From Cellulomonas chitinilytica (GTDB lineage Bacteria > Actinomycetota > Actinomycetes > Actinomycetales > Cellulomonadaceae): 64,000 bases of DNA. Positions 7,821-16,735 of the stretch are shown here, one piece after another. Position 1 is the first letter of the stretch; every line of letters begins with the position of its first letter. The translations under genes were made by a program, and so were the position numbers. The stretch lies in assembly GCF_016862675.1 (NCBI RefSeq), contig NZ_BONK01000012.1:1-64000 (forward strand). Direction: 5' to 3'. The notes under the pieces were generated by a model. It worked only from the letters and a program-made list of their open reading frames with translations, had not been told where the DNA came from and did no database searches.

Positions 7821-8825
7821 TTGGCTTCGCCCACGACAGCGACGACCCCGCCGGTCACGCCCGTCCGCACGCCTCGGCGCCGTTCGCGGCCCGCCGACCG
7901 CGGCCTCGACCGGAGCTTCCGGTACGTCGCCGTCGGGTCGGGGATGCTCATCCTGGCGACTCTCGCCTCGGTCGCGATCTTCCTGATCATCGAGGCGATG
8001 CCGGCGCTGACCCACGAGGACCTCGCCTCGGAGATCCCGTGGATCCCGAAGGGCGGCGACCTGTGGTCGGTCGTCGGCCCGCTGATCTTCGGCACGATCC
8101 TGGCGGCGATCGTGTCGCTGGTCGTCGCCGTGCCGGTCGCGGTCGGGATCGCGCTGTTCATCTCGCACTACGCGCCGCGCCGCATGGCGAACGCGCTCGG
8201 GTACGTCGTGGACCTGCTGGCGGCGATCCCGTCGGTCGTGTTCGGCCTGTGGGGCGTCATGGTGCTCGCACCGAAGGTGCAGCCGGTCTGGCAGTTCCTG
8301 GTCGACTACCTCGGCTGGATCCCGCTGTTCGCCGGTGACGCCCACGGCAACGCCTCGAACCCGCCTCGCGTGCTCATGACGACGTCGATCGTGCTCGCCG
8401 TGATGATCCTGCCCATCATCACGGCCGTGAGCCGCGAGGTGTTCCTGCAGACGCCCCGGCTGCACGAGGAGGCGGCGCTGGCCCTGGGGGCGACCCGCTG
8501 GGAGCTCATCCGCATGGCGGTCCTGCCGTTCGGCCGCTCGGGCGTGACGTCCGCGGCGATGCTCGGCCTGGGCCGCGCGCTCGGCGAGACGATGGCCGTC
8601 CTCATGATCCTGTCGCCCGGCCTGCTCTACTCGTTCAAGCTGCTCGTCGCGAGCCAGCAGCAGACGATCGCGGCGAACATCGCCGCCCGCTTCAACGACG
8701 CGAACGACATCGGCCGCTCGACGCTGATCGCGACGGGTCTGGCGCTGTTCGTCATCACGCTGCTCGTCAATCTGGCTGCCCGCGCGATCATCGCGCGGCG
8801 CAAGGACTTCTCGGGAGCGAACTGA
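7821..8825 (+). CDS. pstC: Phosphate ABC transporter permease PstC
   Basis: The TTG start sits 7 nt after CAGGAG and yields a 334-residue protein with a basic Pro/Arg-rich N-terminus and about six transmembrane helices. The EAA-type cytoplasmic loop reads HEEAALALGATRWELIRMAVLPFGRSG, shown here only by its core LALGATRWELIR. Between helices it has an AIPSVVFGLWG motif typical of PstC. It forms the channel with PstA and lies 1 nt before pstA. Confidence 0.94.
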   Translation: MASPTTATTPPVTPVRTPRRRSRPADRGLDRSFRYVAVGSGMLILATLASVAIFLIIEAMPALTHEDLASEIPWIPKGGDLWSVVGPLIFGTILAAIVSLVVAVPVAVGIALFISHYAPRRMANALGYVVDLLAAIPSVVFGLWGVMVLAPKVQPVWQFLVDYLGWIPLFAGDAHGNASNPPRVLMTTSIVLAVMILPIITAVSREVFLQTPRLHEEAALALGATRWELIRMAVLPFGRSGVTSAAMLGLGRALGETMAVLMILSPGLLYSFKLLVASQQQTIAANIAARFNDANDIGRSTLIATGLALFVITLLVNLAARAIIARRKDFSGAN

Positions 8826-8826
8826 C

Positions 8827-9780
8827 GTGACCGTCACCGACACCCTCACGCCCGACGCGTCGGCCCTGCGTCTCGCGCTGACGCAGGTCGACCCGGCGCG
8901 CCGGCGCAAGGACCGCTTCATGCGGGGGCTCATCTACGCGGCGTTCGTGCTCGCGATGATCCCGCTGGTCTCCCTCATCTGGAGCGTGCTCGCGAACGGC
9001 CTCGGCCGCTTCGACCTGTACTTCCTCACGCACTCGATGCGCAACGTGTACGGCGGCATGGACGCCGGCGGCGTCTACCACGCGCTGCTCGGCACGCTCC
9101 TCATCACCGGCCTCGCCGCGCTCATCTCGGTGCCGATCGGCATCCTCACGGCCGTCTACCTCGTCGAGTACGGGTCCGGCGCCCTGGCCCGGTCGGTGAC
9201 GTTCTTCGTCGACGTCATGACGGGCATCCCGTCGATCGTCGCGGGCCTGTTCGCGTTCTCGCTGTTCTACCTCGTGGTCGGACCGGACTCACGCAGCGGA
9301 TTCGTCGGGGCCGTGGCCCTGTCGGTGCTCATGATCCCGATCGTCATCCGCTCGACGGAGGAGATGCTGCGGCTCGTCCCGAACGAGCTGCGCGAGGCGT
9401 CCCTCGCCCTCGGGGTCCCGAAGTGGCTGACGATCATCCGGGTCGTGCTGCGGACCGCCGTCGCGGGCATCACGACGGGCGTGATGATCGCGATCGCCCG
9501 CGTCATCGGCGAGACGGCCCCGCTGCTCATCACGGTCGGCGCGACGGACTCGATCAACCGGGACCCGTTCGAGGGCAACATGATGACGCTGCCCGTGTAC
9601 GTGTACCGCCAGTACGCGGCGGGCCTGGTGCCCTGCACCCCGGGCGACGCCGCGTGCATCCCGACGATCAACTACGACCGGGCCTGGAGCGCCGCGCTCG
9701 TGCTCATCCTGGTCGTCATGCTGCTCAACCTCGTGGCGCGCGGCGTGAGCCGCTGGTTCGCGCCCAAGACCCGGGCCTGA
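8827..9780 (+). CDS. pstA: Phosphate ABC transporter permease PstA
   Basis: This 317-residue permease begins at GTG one nucleotide after the pstC stop, so translation is probably coupled. Six hydrophobic segments are visible, with the PstA motif [13 protein letters not shown] and the coupling loop [20 protein letters not shown]. It pairs with PstC in the inner membrane. A short loop with two cysteines ([12 protein letters not shown]) near the C-terminus is predicted outside, where a disulphide could form. Confidence 0.94.
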   Translation: MTVTDTLTPDASALRLALTQVDPARRRKDRFMRGLIYAAFVLAMIPLVSLIWSVLANGLGRFDLYFLTHSMRNVYGGMDAGGVYHALLGTLLITGLAALISVPIGILTAVYLVEYGSGALARSVTFFVDVMTGIPSIVAGLFAFSLFYLVVGPDSRSGFVGAVALSVLMIPIVIRSTEEMLRLVPNELREASLALGVPKWLTIIRVVLRTAVAGITTGVMIAIARVIGETAPLLITVGATDSINRDPFEGNMMTLPVYVYRQYAAGLVPCTPGDAACIPTINYDRAWSAALVLILVVMLLNLVARGVSRWFAPKTRA

Positions 9781-9814
9781 CGCCCACCGGCCCGGCCCCT
9801 CAAGGAGAACGACC

Positions 9815-10594
9815 ATGGCACAGCGCATCGACGTCAAGGACCTGAACATCTACTACAGCGACTTCCTCGCGGTCGCGAACGTGGAGATGTCCGTCGACCC
9901 GCGGTCGGTGACCGCGTTCATCGGCCCGTCCGGCTGCGGCAAGTCGACGTTCCTGCGGACGCTCAACCGCATGCACGAGGTGATCCCCGGCGCGCACGTG
10001 CAGGGGACCGTCGCGATGGACGGCATCGACCTGTACGGCGCGGACGTCGACCCGGTCGCGGTCCGCCGGCAGGTGGGCATGGTGTTCCAGCGCCCGAACC
10101 CGTTCCCGACGATGTCCATCGCGGACAACGTGCTCGCGGGCATCCGGCTGAACAACAAGCGCATCTCGAAGTCCGACGCCGAGGAGGTCGTCGAGACCTC
10201 GCTGCGGGCCGCGAACCTGTGGAACGAGGTCAAGGACCGGCTGAACCGTCCGGGCTCGGGCCTGTCGGGCGGTCAGCAGCAGCGGCTGTGCATCGCGCGC
10301 GCCATCGCCGTCAAGCCGCAGGTGCTCCTCATGGACGAGCCGTGCTCCGCGCTCGACCCGATCTCGACCCTCGCCATCGAGGACCTGATCGCCGAGCTCA
10401 AGTCGGACTACACGATCGTGATCGTCACGCACAACATGCAGCAGGCGGCCCGCGTGTCCGACCGGACGGCCTTCTTCAACCTCGCGGCGACGGGTCAGCC
10501 CGGCCGCCTCGTCGAGATCGACGACACGTCGACGATCTTCTCCTCGCCGCGCGAGCAGGCCACGGAGGACTACATCTCCGGCCGCTTCGGGTGA
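9815..10594 (+). CDS. pstB: Phosphate ABC transporter ATP-binding protein PstB
   Basis: The 259-residue ATPase has Walker [10 protein letters not shown], a Q-loop ([12 protein letters not shown]), the ABC signature LSGGQQQRL, Walker [13 protein letters not shown] and the switch His in [17 protein letters not shown] after the Q-loop is characteristic of PstB. A GGAGAA Shine-Dalgarno precedes the ATG. It powers PstCA and also takes part in phosphate signalling to SenX3 in the known systems. It ends the operon, followed by a 17-bp-stem terminator. Confidence 0.96.
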   Translation: MAQRIDVKDLNIYYSDFLAVANVEMSVDPRSVTAFIGPSGCGKSTFLRTLNRMHEVIPGAHVQGTVAMDGIDLYGADVDPVAVRRQVGMVFQRPNPFPTMSIADNVLAGIRLNNKRISKSDAEEVVETSLRAANLWNEVKDRLNRPGSGLSGGQQQRLCIARAIAVKPQVLLMDEPCSALDPISTLAIEDLIAELKSDYTIVIVTHNMQQAARVSDRTAFFNLAATGQPGRLVEIDDTSTIFSSPREQATEDYISGRFG

Positions 10595-10670
10595 CCGTCC
10601 GCGCGTGACCGTGCGCCCCTGACCGTGCGCGCCCCTGATCGTCCCGCCCCGGGGGAGGCGGGCTGTGAAG

Positions 10671-10719
10671 GACGAAGCGGCGGGACCCGCCCTCCCGGGG
10701 CAGGTCCCGCCGCTTCGTC
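10671..10719. terminator. Bidirectional terminator between pstB and the lpqE-like gene
   Basis: GACGAAGCGGCGGGACC (10671-10687) and GGTCCCGCCGCTTCGTC (10703-10719) form a perfect 17-bp stem with a 15-nt loop. It lies between convergent genes, so it can stop transcripts from both sides. Confidence 0.8.
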
Positions 10720-10754
10720 GCGTCCGGTCGGCGCTGACGCCGCCGGACGAGGGT

Positions 10755-11279
10755 TCAGGAGCTCTTCGACGGCGACGGGCTGGGCTCCTGCGTCGGCACC
10801 GCGCTCGCGTACTCGGGCAGCGTGCCGTCGAGCACCGGGACGTCGAGCGTGATCGAGCCGCCGCCGGCCGTCTTCACGGTGAGCGGGGCGACCTCGCCGG
10901 GGGAGACCTCGACGGCGGTGATCTCGACGTCCGCGTGGCCGTCCTCGTCGGAGCCGTCCAGCAGCAGCGTCTCCTTGGGGCCGAGCTCGAGGGTCGTCGG
11001 GTCGGCGTCGCCGAACGTCAGGGTGACGGTCTGGTCCTCGTCGCCGTCGTTGACGAGCGCGCCCTCGAGCCGGCCGACGTCGCCCTTGCCCTGGCTGAGC
11101 ACCAGGAGGTTCGTGCCGCGGACGTCGCCGAGGACGAAGCGCACGCCGTCCGACGCGCTGTACTGGTCCTCGGTGGTCATCGGGTTGGTGGCCGAGCAGC
11201 CGGAGAGGACCGCACCGAGGACGGCCGCGCCGCCGGTGAGGGCCAGCAGGCGGCGGGTGCGGGGGCGGAGCGAGGTCAC
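10755..11279 (-). CDS. LpqE-like lipoprotein
   Basis: The 174-residue product has a basic start, a hydrophobic core and a lipobox VLSGC with Cys28. The mature part is a beta-rich domain (GVRFVLGDVRGTNLLVL, ALVNDGDEDQTVTLTF) of the type found in PCu(A)C/DUF461-like and LpqE proteins, and it ends in a Ser/Pro-rich tail. It is divergent from carD, exactly as lpqE is in Mycobacterium, which supports the assignment. The copper-ligand Met/His pattern of PCu(A)C chaperones is not evident here. GTG start with GAGGAGTCACC upstream. Confidence 0.72.
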   Translation of the reverse strand: MTSLRPRTRRLLALTGGAAVLGAVLSGCSATNPMTTEDQYSASDGVRFVLGDVRGTNLLVLSQGKGDVGRLEGALVNDGDEDQTVTLTFGDADPTTLELGPKETLLLDGSDEDGHADVEITAVEVSPGEVAPLTVKTAGGGSITLDVPVLDGTLPEYASAVPTQEPSPSPSKSS

Positions 11280-11550
11280 GGTGACTCCTCGGGGCGTCGG
11301 GCGCGCCGCTGGCGCGGGTCCGGTCGCGGACGGTGCGGTCGGACCGGGCGCGGTGCGTGGCGGTCCGCGGCAAGCCTAGCCGCCCGGGCGGGTAGGGGCA
11401 GACGCACGTCCACGCTACCGGGCGGGGCGTGCGGCGGGGCCGGTCCAAGGTCCCGGCCGCGGGGCGCGCGACCTGGCACGATCTCCGTGACACGTCTCTG
11501 ACCTGCGACGATGCAGTCGACGCGCCGTCCAGGACCAAATTTCCGCGTGA

Positions 11551-11556
11551 TAAGAT
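11551..11556 (+). promoter_or_regulatory. Probable carD promoter -10 (TAAGAT)
   Basis: An unusually AT-rich island (CAAATTTCCGCGTGATAAGATAG) interrupts the GC-rich background about 30 bp before carD. TAAGAT is a good -10 hexamer; a clear -35 is not seen. A Shine-Dalgarno GAAAGGGG follows at about 11567-11574. Confidence 0.6.
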
Positions 11557-11584
11557 AGTCCTCTGCGAAAGGGGACACCTGCAG

Positions 11585-12067
11585 ATGACTTTCACTGTTG
11601 GGGAGACCGTTGTCTACCCGCACCACGGTGCGGCATTGATCGAAGAGATCAAGACCAGGACCATCCGCGGAGAGGACAAGATCTACCTCAAGCTCAAGGT
11701 CGCTCAGGGGGACCTGACCATCGAGGTGCCGGCGGAGAACGTCGACCTCGTGGGTGTGCGGGACGTCGTCGGGCAGGAGGGCCTCGAGAAGGTCTTCGAC
11801 GTGCTGCGCGCGCCGTACACCGAGGAGCCGACCAACTGGTCGCGCCGCTACAAGGCGAACCTCGAGAAGCTCGCGTCGGGCGACGTCATCAAGGTCGCGG
11901 AGGTCGTCCGCGACCTGTCGCGTCGTGACGCCGACCGTGGCCTGTCCGCGGGCGAGAAGCGCATGCTCGCCAAGGCCCGTCAGATCCTCGTCTCGGAGCT
12001 CGCCCTCGCGGAGCACACCGAGGAGGACAAGGCCGAGGCGATCCTCGACGAGGTCCTCGCGTCCTGA
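11585..12067 (+). CDS. carD: CarD-family RNA polymerase-binding transcriptional regulator
   Basis: The ATG giving [18 protein letters not shown] is chosen because it follows the Shine-Dalgarno and matches family N-termini. The 160-residue protein has the Tudor-like RNAP-interaction domain ([20 protein letters not shown] region, with [18 protein letters not shown]) and the C-terminal helical DNA-binding domain with the conserved Trp in [17 protein letters not shown]. CarD binds the RNAP beta subunit and stabilises open promoter complexes, mostly at rRNA and housekeeping promoters. The neighbours lpqE-like, ispD and ispF are the standard actinobacterial context. Confidence 0.96.
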   Translation: MTFTVGETVVYPHHGAALIEEIKTRTIRGEDKIYLKLKVAQGDLTIEVPAENVDLVGVRDVVGQEGLEKVFDVLRAPYTEEPTNWSRRYKANLEKLASGDVIKVAEVVRDLSRRDADRGLSAGEKRMLAKARQILVSELALAEHTEEDKAEAILDEVLAS

Positions 12068-12083
12068 CGCGCCCGCACCTCAG

Positions 12084-12956
12084 GTGAGCGTCGCCGCCGT
12101 CCTGACCGCCGCCGGGAGCGGGTCCCGGCTCGGTCACGCACTTCCGAAGGCCCTCGTCCCGTTGGCGGGGGAGCCGCTCGTCCGTCACGCCGCCCGTCGC
12201 CTCCTGGCGGCGCGTGCCGCCGACGGGCAGCGCATCGAGACGCTCGTCGTCACCGCACCCGCGGACCACGTCGCGCACGTCGAACGCAGCCTCACGGGGC
12301 TCGCGGACGGCGTGCGCGTCGTCGTCGTGGCCGGCGGTCCGACCCGGCAGGCGTCCGTGGCGGCGGCCCTGGCCGTGCTCGGGGCGCCCGTGCCGTCGGG
12401 TGCCTCGGCCGCGGGTGTCCGTCCGACCGACGACGCCCCAGGAGACCCGACGGTCGTCCTCGTGCACGACGCGGCGCGGCCGCTGGCCCCCGAGGAGCTC
12501 GTCGGCCGGGTGATCGACGCCGTCCGCGCGGGCCGGTCCGCCGTCGTCCCGGGGATGCCGGTCACGGACACCATCAAGCAGGTCGACGCGCCGCAGGGCG
12601 CCGCCGAGGGGCTCGCGGCCGCGCGGGTGCTCGCCACCGTGGCCCGTGAGCAGCTCCGGGCCGTCCAGACGCCGCAGGGCTTCACGTTCGACGTGCTCCG
12701 GACGGCGCACGCCGCGGCCGCCGCGCACGCGCACGACGAGGCGCTGGCGGCGTCCGACGACGCGGGGCTCGTCGAGCGGACGGGCGGCGCCGTGTGGGTC
12801 GTCGACGGCGACGAGCGTGCCGCGAAGATCACCACGCCGCGCGACCTCGCGATCGCCGAGCTCCTGCTGCGTGACGAGCGCGCCGCCGTCCCCGCCGACG
12901 ACACCACGGACGGTGCCCCGCGCCGCACCGTCGAGACCGCACAGGAGCCCCGATGA
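12084..12956 (+). CDS. ispD: 2-C-methyl-D-erythritol 4-phosphate cytidylyltransferase IspD
   Basis: The GTG start gives [20 protein letters not shown], so the nucleotide-binding loop AAGSGSRL begins near residue 9 as in other IspDs; the longer frame runs antiparallel to carD coding and is excluded. Other motifs are [30 protein letters not shown] and the C-terminal [20 protein letters not shown]. At about 290 residues it is longer than the usual ~230, mainly through a 25-residue insertion around residues 95-120 and a C-terminal tail. It catalyses CTP plus MEP to CDP-ME in the non-mevalonate isoprenoid pathway. The stop overlaps the ispF start. Confidence 0.94.
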   Translation: MSVAAVLTAAGSGSRLGHALPKALVPLAGEPLVRHAARRLLAARAADGQRIETLVVTAPADHVAHVERSLTGLADGVRVVVVAGGPTRQASVAAALAVLGAPVPSGASAAGVRPTDDAPGDPTVVLVHDAARPLAPEELVGRVIDAVRAGRSAVVPGMPVTDTIKQVDAPQGAAEGLAAARVLATVAREQLRAVQTPQGFTFDVLRTAHAAAAAHAHDEALAASDDAGLVERTGGAVWVVDGDERAAKITTPRDLAIAELLLRDERAAVPADDTTDGAPRRTVETAQEPR

Positions 12957-13450
12957 CCGCCCTGCCGCGCACGGGCATCGGCGTGGACGTGCACGCCTAC
13001 GACCCCGACCCTGAGCCGGGGGCGGTGCTGCACCTCGCCGGCCTCGCGTGGCCGGGGGAGCGCCCCCTCGCCGGGCACTCCGACGCCGACGTCGCGGCGC
13101 ACGCGGCCGCGGACGCCCTGCTGTCGGCCGCGGGGCTGGGCGACCTCGGGTCGAACTTCGGGACGTCGGAGCCGCAGTGGGCGGGTGCGGCCGGTGCGGT
13201 GCTGCTCGCGGAGGCGGCGCGCCGGGTGCGGGCGGCGGGGTTCGAGGTCGGGAACGTCGTCGTGCAGGTGATCGGGAACCGGCCCCGGATCGGTCAGCGG
13301 CGGGCGGAGGCCGAGGGGGTGCTGTCGTCGGCCGCGGGGGCGCCGGTGAGCGTCTCGGCGACGACCACGGACGGGCTCGGGCTCACGGGCCGCGGCGACG
13401 GGGTGGCGGCGGTCGCGACGGCGCTCGTCGTGCCGTCGTCCGGCGCCTGA
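12953..13450 (+). CDS. ispF: 2-C-methyl-D-erythritol 2,4-cyclodiphosphate synthase IspF
   Basis: This 165-residue enzyme starts at an ATG overlapping the ispD stop by four bases. The metal-binding motif GVDVHAY (Asp12, His14) and [17 protein letters not shown] with the third ligand His are intact, as are [16 protein letters not shown] and the C-terminal [17 protein letters not shown]. It converts CDP-ME 2-phosphate to MEcPP, two steps after IspD. Its last ~157 bp are overlapped on the other strand by the open frame of the EamA gene. Confidence 0.96.
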   Translation: MTALPRTGIGVDVHAYDPDPEPGAVLHLAGLAWPGERPLAGHSDADVAAHAAADALLSAAGLGDLGSNFGTSEPQWAGAAGAVLLAEAARRVRAAGFEVGNVVVQVIGNRPRIGQRRAEAEGVLSSAAGAPVSVSATTTDGLGLTGRGDGVAAVATALVVPSSGA

Positions 13451-14358
13451 CCCGGTCCGGCACCCGTCACCCGGCGTCGTCCGCCCGTCGAGCCCAGCAG
13501 CACGCCCGCGACCACGAGCGCGCCCCACGCGATCTCCGCGGGCTCCGTGCCCTCGCGCAGCAGCAGCCACGACGCGCCCATCCCGACGACCGGCACGAGC
13601 ATCGAGAACGGGGCGACGGTGCTCGACGGGTGTCGGCCCATGAGCGTCGTCCAGATGCCCGAGCCCCCCACCGTCGCGACGAGCACGGTGAACGCCAGCC
13701 CGGCGAGGGCCAGCAGCCCCGTGCGGGTGGTGAGGCCGTGGAAGGACGCGGCGATCCGGTCGGGCCCCTCGACGGCGAGCGACAGGGCGGCCAGCGGGAT
13801 CGGCGGCACGACCGACATCCACAGCATCAGCCGGAACCCCTCGCCGGGCGCGTGCTGCATCGCGCGCCGGTTGCCGAGGTTGCCGACGGCCCACCCGAGG
13901 CCGCCGCACAGGGTCAGGACGACCGGCAGCAGGGTCGCGCCCCCGTCGAGCCCCGCCCGGTGCGCGGCGATGCCGCCGAGCCCGGCGACGGCGACGGCGA
14001 CGCCCAGCGCCTGCCGTCCGCTGATCCGCTCCCGCAGGAACCCCGCGGCCAGCAGCACCGTGAACGGCGCCGAGGACTGTAGGACGAGCGACGCCAGCCC
14101 GGTGGGCATGCCGGTGTCCATCGCCAGGTACAGGAAGACGAACTGCAGCACCCCGAACCCGAGGCCGTACAGCAGCACCCAGCGCCACGGCGCCGAGGGG
14201 CGACGCACCCACAGCAGCGTCGGGACGGCGAGCAGCGTGAACCGCAGCGCCACGAGCAGGAACGGGGGGAACTGCTGCAGGGACAGGTGGATCGCCGGGA
14301 AGTTCAGGCCCCAGGCGACCGCGACGAGGACGGCGAGGAGGCGGTCGCGAGCGGGCAT
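13294..14358 (-). CDS. EamA/DMT-family transporter
   Basis: This 354-residue product carries ten predicted membrane helices from two EamA repeats, for example [20 protein letters not shown] and [20 protein letters not shown]. The hydrophobic core resembles RhaT/YdcZ-type drug-metabolite exporters, possibly amino-acid exporters; the substrate is not predictable. The last ~60 residues are a low-complexity Ser/Thr/Pro/Ala tail that is entirely antisense to ispF, so the annotated 3' end may be a frame with no stop rather than selected protein. It is divergent from the LysR gene at 14431, which probably regulates it. Confidence 0.85.
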   Translation of the reverse strand: MPARDRLLAVLVAVAWGLNFPAIHLSLQQFPPFLLVALRFTLLAVPTLLWVRRPSAPWRWVLLYGLGFGVLQFVFLYLAMDTGMPTGLASLVLQSSAPFTVLLAAGFLRERISGRQALGVAVAVAGLGGIAAHRAGLDGGATLLPVVLTLCGGLGWAVGNLGNRRAMQHAPGEGFRLMLWMSVVPPIPLAALSLAVEGPDRIAASFHGLTTRTGLLALAGLAFTVLVATVGGSGIWTTLMGRHPSSTVAPFSMLVPVVGMGASWLLLREGTEPAEIAWGALVVAGVLLGSTGGRRRVTGAGPGQAPDDGTTSAVATAATPSPRPVSPSPSVVVAETLTGAPAADDSTPSASARR

Positions 14359-14386
14359 GACCGCACCCTGCCGCGCGCACGGGCTT

Positions 14387-14410
14387 CAGCACCATCGAAA
14401 TGTTCTGCTG
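14387..14410. promoter_or_regulatory. Candidate LysR-type dyad between eamA and lysR
   Basis: CAGCA (14387-14391) and TGCTG (14406-14410) flank a 14-bp AT-richer centre in the 72-bp divergent intergenic space. It lies upstream of the predicted lysR -10 (TAGCGT, 14419-14424). The arms are short, so this is only a candidate recognition site. Confidence 0.3.
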
Positions 14411-14430
14411 TTTCCTTGTAGCGTTCCTTC

Positions 14431-15357
14431 ATGGATGCCCGCTCCCTCGAGGTGCTGCGGACCGTCGGCTCGCAGGGTGGGGTCACGGCCGCCGCCCGCA
14501 CGCTGCACCTCACGCCGTCGGCGGTGTCGCAGCAGGTCGCCGTGCTGCAGCGCGAGGTCGGGGTCCCGCTCACGGAGCGCGTCGGGCGTGGCCTGCGGCT
14601 GACGGCCGCCGGGGAGGCGCTCGCGCACGCGGCCGTCGACGTCGCCGTCGCGCTCGAGCGTGCCCGGGCGGCGTGCGACGCGTTCCTGGAGCGCCCGACG
14701 GGCGTCGTCCGAGTGTCGTCGTTCCAGAGCGGCGCGCAGCTCCTGCTGCCCGGCCTCCTGACACGGGTGGCGGCGCTCGACGGGATCACGCTCGAGGCCC
14801 TCGACGAGGACGTCGCGCAGGACGACTTCGTGGCCCTGACCGACCACATCGACATCGTCGTCGCGCACCGCCCCGACCCGAGCCCGCCGTGGACGTCCCG
14901 CCCGGGTGCGGCGGCCGTCCGCGTCGTGCCGCTGCTGCGCGAGCCGCTCGACGTCGCCGTGCCGGTCGGGCACCCGCTCGCGGACCGGGACGCCGTGCGC
15001 CCCGCGGACCTCGTGGACGTGCCCTGGATCGCCGTGCGCGAGGGCTTCCCGGTCGCCACCGTGCTCGCGGCGGTCGCGGACAGGTCCGGCGGGACGCCGC
15101 GCATCGTGCACCGGATCAACGACTTCCACGTCATCGAGGCGCTCGTCGCCGCCGGCCACGGGGTGTCGCTCCTGCCCCGCCACACGTTCGGCGGGAGCAC
15201 CCGGGTGCGGCTCGTCCCGCTGGCGGAGATCCGCGCCGGACGGCGGGTCGACGCGCTGCTGCGGGCGGACCGGGCCGAGCGTCTCGTGGTGCGGCGTGTG
15301 CTCGACGAGCTGCGGGCCGTCGTCGCGGGGATCGTGGGTCCGCCGCCCCTCGACTGA
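14431..15357 (+). CDS. LysR-family transcriptional regulator
   Basis: The 308-residue protein starts MDARSLEVLRTVGSQGGVTA, with the LysR winged HTH over residues ~4-62 (AARTLHLTPSAVSQQVAVLQ as the recognition region). A periplasmic-binding-protein-like effector domain follows. TAGCGT ends 6 nt before the ATG, so a leaderless transcript is likely. It is divergently arranged with the EamA transporter, the standard layout for a LysR regulator and its exporter. The effector is unknown; amino acids are common for this pairing. Confidence 0.92.
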   Translation: MDARSLEVLRTVGSQGGVTAAARTLHLTPSAVSQQVAVLQREVGVPLTERVGRGLRLTAAGEALAHAAVDVAVALERARAACDAFLERPTGVVRVSSFQSGAQLLLPGLLTRVAALDGITLEALDEDVAQDDFVALTDHIDIVVAHRPDPSPPWTSRPGAAAVRVVPLLREPLDVAVPVGHPLADRDAVRPADLVDVPWIAVREGFPVATVLAAVADRSGGTPRIVHRINDFHVIEALVAAGHGVSLLPRHTFGGSTRVRLVPLAEIRAGRRVDALLRADRAERLVVRRVLDELRAVVAGIVGPPPLD

Positions 15358-15460
15358 CGTCGGCCGTCCGGGGGACATCGGCGCGTGCGTGCGGTCCGGC
15401 GGCCGAGATGCCGCGGGCGACCACTTCCGTCGGGTTCCGGGTCACGGTACGGTCCTGGAC

Positions 15461-15691
15461 GTGACAGAGCCGTCCCGAGCAGCCGACCCGACCGCGCCAT
15501 CGCCGTTGGGAGCGCTCTCGCGGACCGGTGCGGCCCCGCTGGCCGCGCGGGTCCCGGCCGCGCCACGCGTCCGGCTCCGGGTCCGGATCCCGCTCGACGT
15601 GCTCGAGGCCACGCACGCGGGCCTGCAGGACGTCGACGACCAGCACCGTCCGCCGCCGTCCGACGAGACCCCGCCGCCCCTGCCGCTCTGA
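15461..15691 (+). CDS. Small Pro/Arg-rich hypothetical protein (76 aa)
   Basis: I do not recognise this protein. The GTG start is proposed because TACGGT (15448-15453) lies 7 nt upstream, the leaderless-promoter geometry used by many neighbours. The product opens VTEPSRAADPTAPSPLGALS, contains RVRLRVRIPLDVLEATHAGL, a segment that could form a strand and helix, and ends in a Pro/Asp-rich tail. No signal peptide or membrane helix is present. It is convergent with the oxidoreductase gene 14 bp away. Coding status is moderately supported only. Confidence 0.42.
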   Translation: MTEPSRAADPTAPSPLGALSRTGAAPLAARVPAAPRVRLRVRIPLDVLEATHAGLQDVDDQHRPPPSDETPPPLPL

Positions 15692-15705
15692 GCCGGTCGT
15701 GCCCG

Positions 15706-16671
15706 TCAGGGGATGAGCACGAGCTTGCCCCGCGCGTGACCCGCGCGGCTGTCCCGGTGCGCGTCCGCGGCGTCCTCCAGCGGGTACGTGCGCGCGACGC
15801 GGACGTCGAGCGTCCCGTCGGCGGCCAGCTCCGCGAGCTGCGCCCGTGCGGCCTCCCGCACGGCTGTCCCCGGGTCGGCCCCGGGACCGCCGCCGAGGGC
15901 GCGGATGCCCAGCTCGCCGGCACGGCGGAACCCCGCGATCGTCGCGATCCGTGACCGGTCCGCGACCGTCTCGACGGACACGTCGAGCGCCTCGTCCGAG
16001 CCGACCGTGTCGACGGCGACCGTGACCGGGCCGGTGTCCCGGGCGATCTCCCGGACCCGGTCGAGCAGCCCCTCGCCGTACGTCACGGGGATCGCGCCCA
16101 GGTCACGCAGGTCGTCCTGGGTCTCCGGCGAGCTCGTCGCGATCACCCGGGCGCCGCGCAGCACGGCGAGCTGCACCACCATCCTCCCGACGGCGCCCGA
16201 CCCGCCGTGGACCAGCACCACGTCGCCGTCGTGCGCCCCCGTCGCGGACAGCGTGTGCACCGCCGTCGCGCCCGTCAGCAGCAGGCCGGACGCGGCGGCC
16301 CAGCTCAGGCTCGTCGGCCGGCGGCACGTCACCTGCTCCGAGACCTCCAGCCGGTCCGCGTAGCCCCCGGAGACGCGCCAGGCGATGATCTCGTCGCCCG
16401 GGGCGAGCCAGCGGACCGACGGCCCGACCGCGCCCACCACACCGGCGATCTCGTAGCCGAGCCGCAGGGGGAGACGTCCGGGGTCGTTGCCGGGTCCCTC
16501 GGCGTACATCTTCCAGTCGATCGGGTTCACGGCCGCGGCCCGCACCTCGACGATGACGTTGCCCGGCCCGGGCTCCCCCGCGTCGACCTCGATGGTGCGC
16601 AGGACCTCCGGCCCGCCGAACGCGGTCGCGACGACCGCCCTGCTGCGTAGTGCCACCGGCACAGACTGCAC
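15706..16671 (-). CDS. NADP-dependent zinc-independent alcohol dehydrogenase / quinone oxidoreductase (MDR superfamily)
   Basis: The product has the GroES-like N-terminal domain (VVATAFGGPEVLRTIEVD, VEVRAAAVNPIDWKMYAEG) and a Rossmann domain with the nucleotide loop VLVHGGSGAVGRMVVQLA. Catalytic-zinc ligands are absent, as in QOR-type enzymes that reduce quinones or enones with NADPH. The C-terminal YPLEDAADAHRDSRAGHARG is a family signature. The start is uncertain: the listed GTG gives 321 aa, while an internal GTG at 16656 has a CAGTCT hexamer 6 nt upstream and would give a leaderless start at VALRSRAVV. Confidence 0.88.
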   Translation of the reverse strand: MQSVPVALRSRAVVATAFGGPEVLRTIEVDAGEPGPGNVIVEVRAAAVNPIDWKMYAEGPGNDPGRLPLRLGYEIAGVVGAVGPSVRWLAPGDEIIAWRVSGGYADRLEVSEQVTCRRPTSLSWAAASGLLLTGATAVHTLSATGAHDGDVVLVHGGSGAVGRMVVQLAVLRGARVIATSSPETQDDLRDLGAIPVTYGEGLLDRVREIARDTGPVTVAVDTVGSDEALDVSVETVADRSRIATIAGFRRAGELGIRALGGGPGADPGTAVREAARAQLAELAADGTLDVRVARTYPLEDAADAHRDSRAGHARGKLVLIP

Positions 16672-16717
16672 CGGTCACCCGTTCGCCGCCAGAGTCCGCC
16701 GTTCCTGTCCGCTCACC

Positions 16718-16733
16718 TCACCCGGACGGGTGA
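16718..16733. terminator. Small hairpin at the 3' end of the FAD-oxidase gene
   Basis: TCACCCG (16718-16724) and CGGGTGA (16727-16733) form a 7-bp perfect arm pair just after the stop of the reverse-strand gene. The 2-nt spacer is short for a hairpin loop, so it could equally be an operator for the reverse gene starting at 16671. Confidence 0.35.
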
Positions 16734-16735
16734 CC

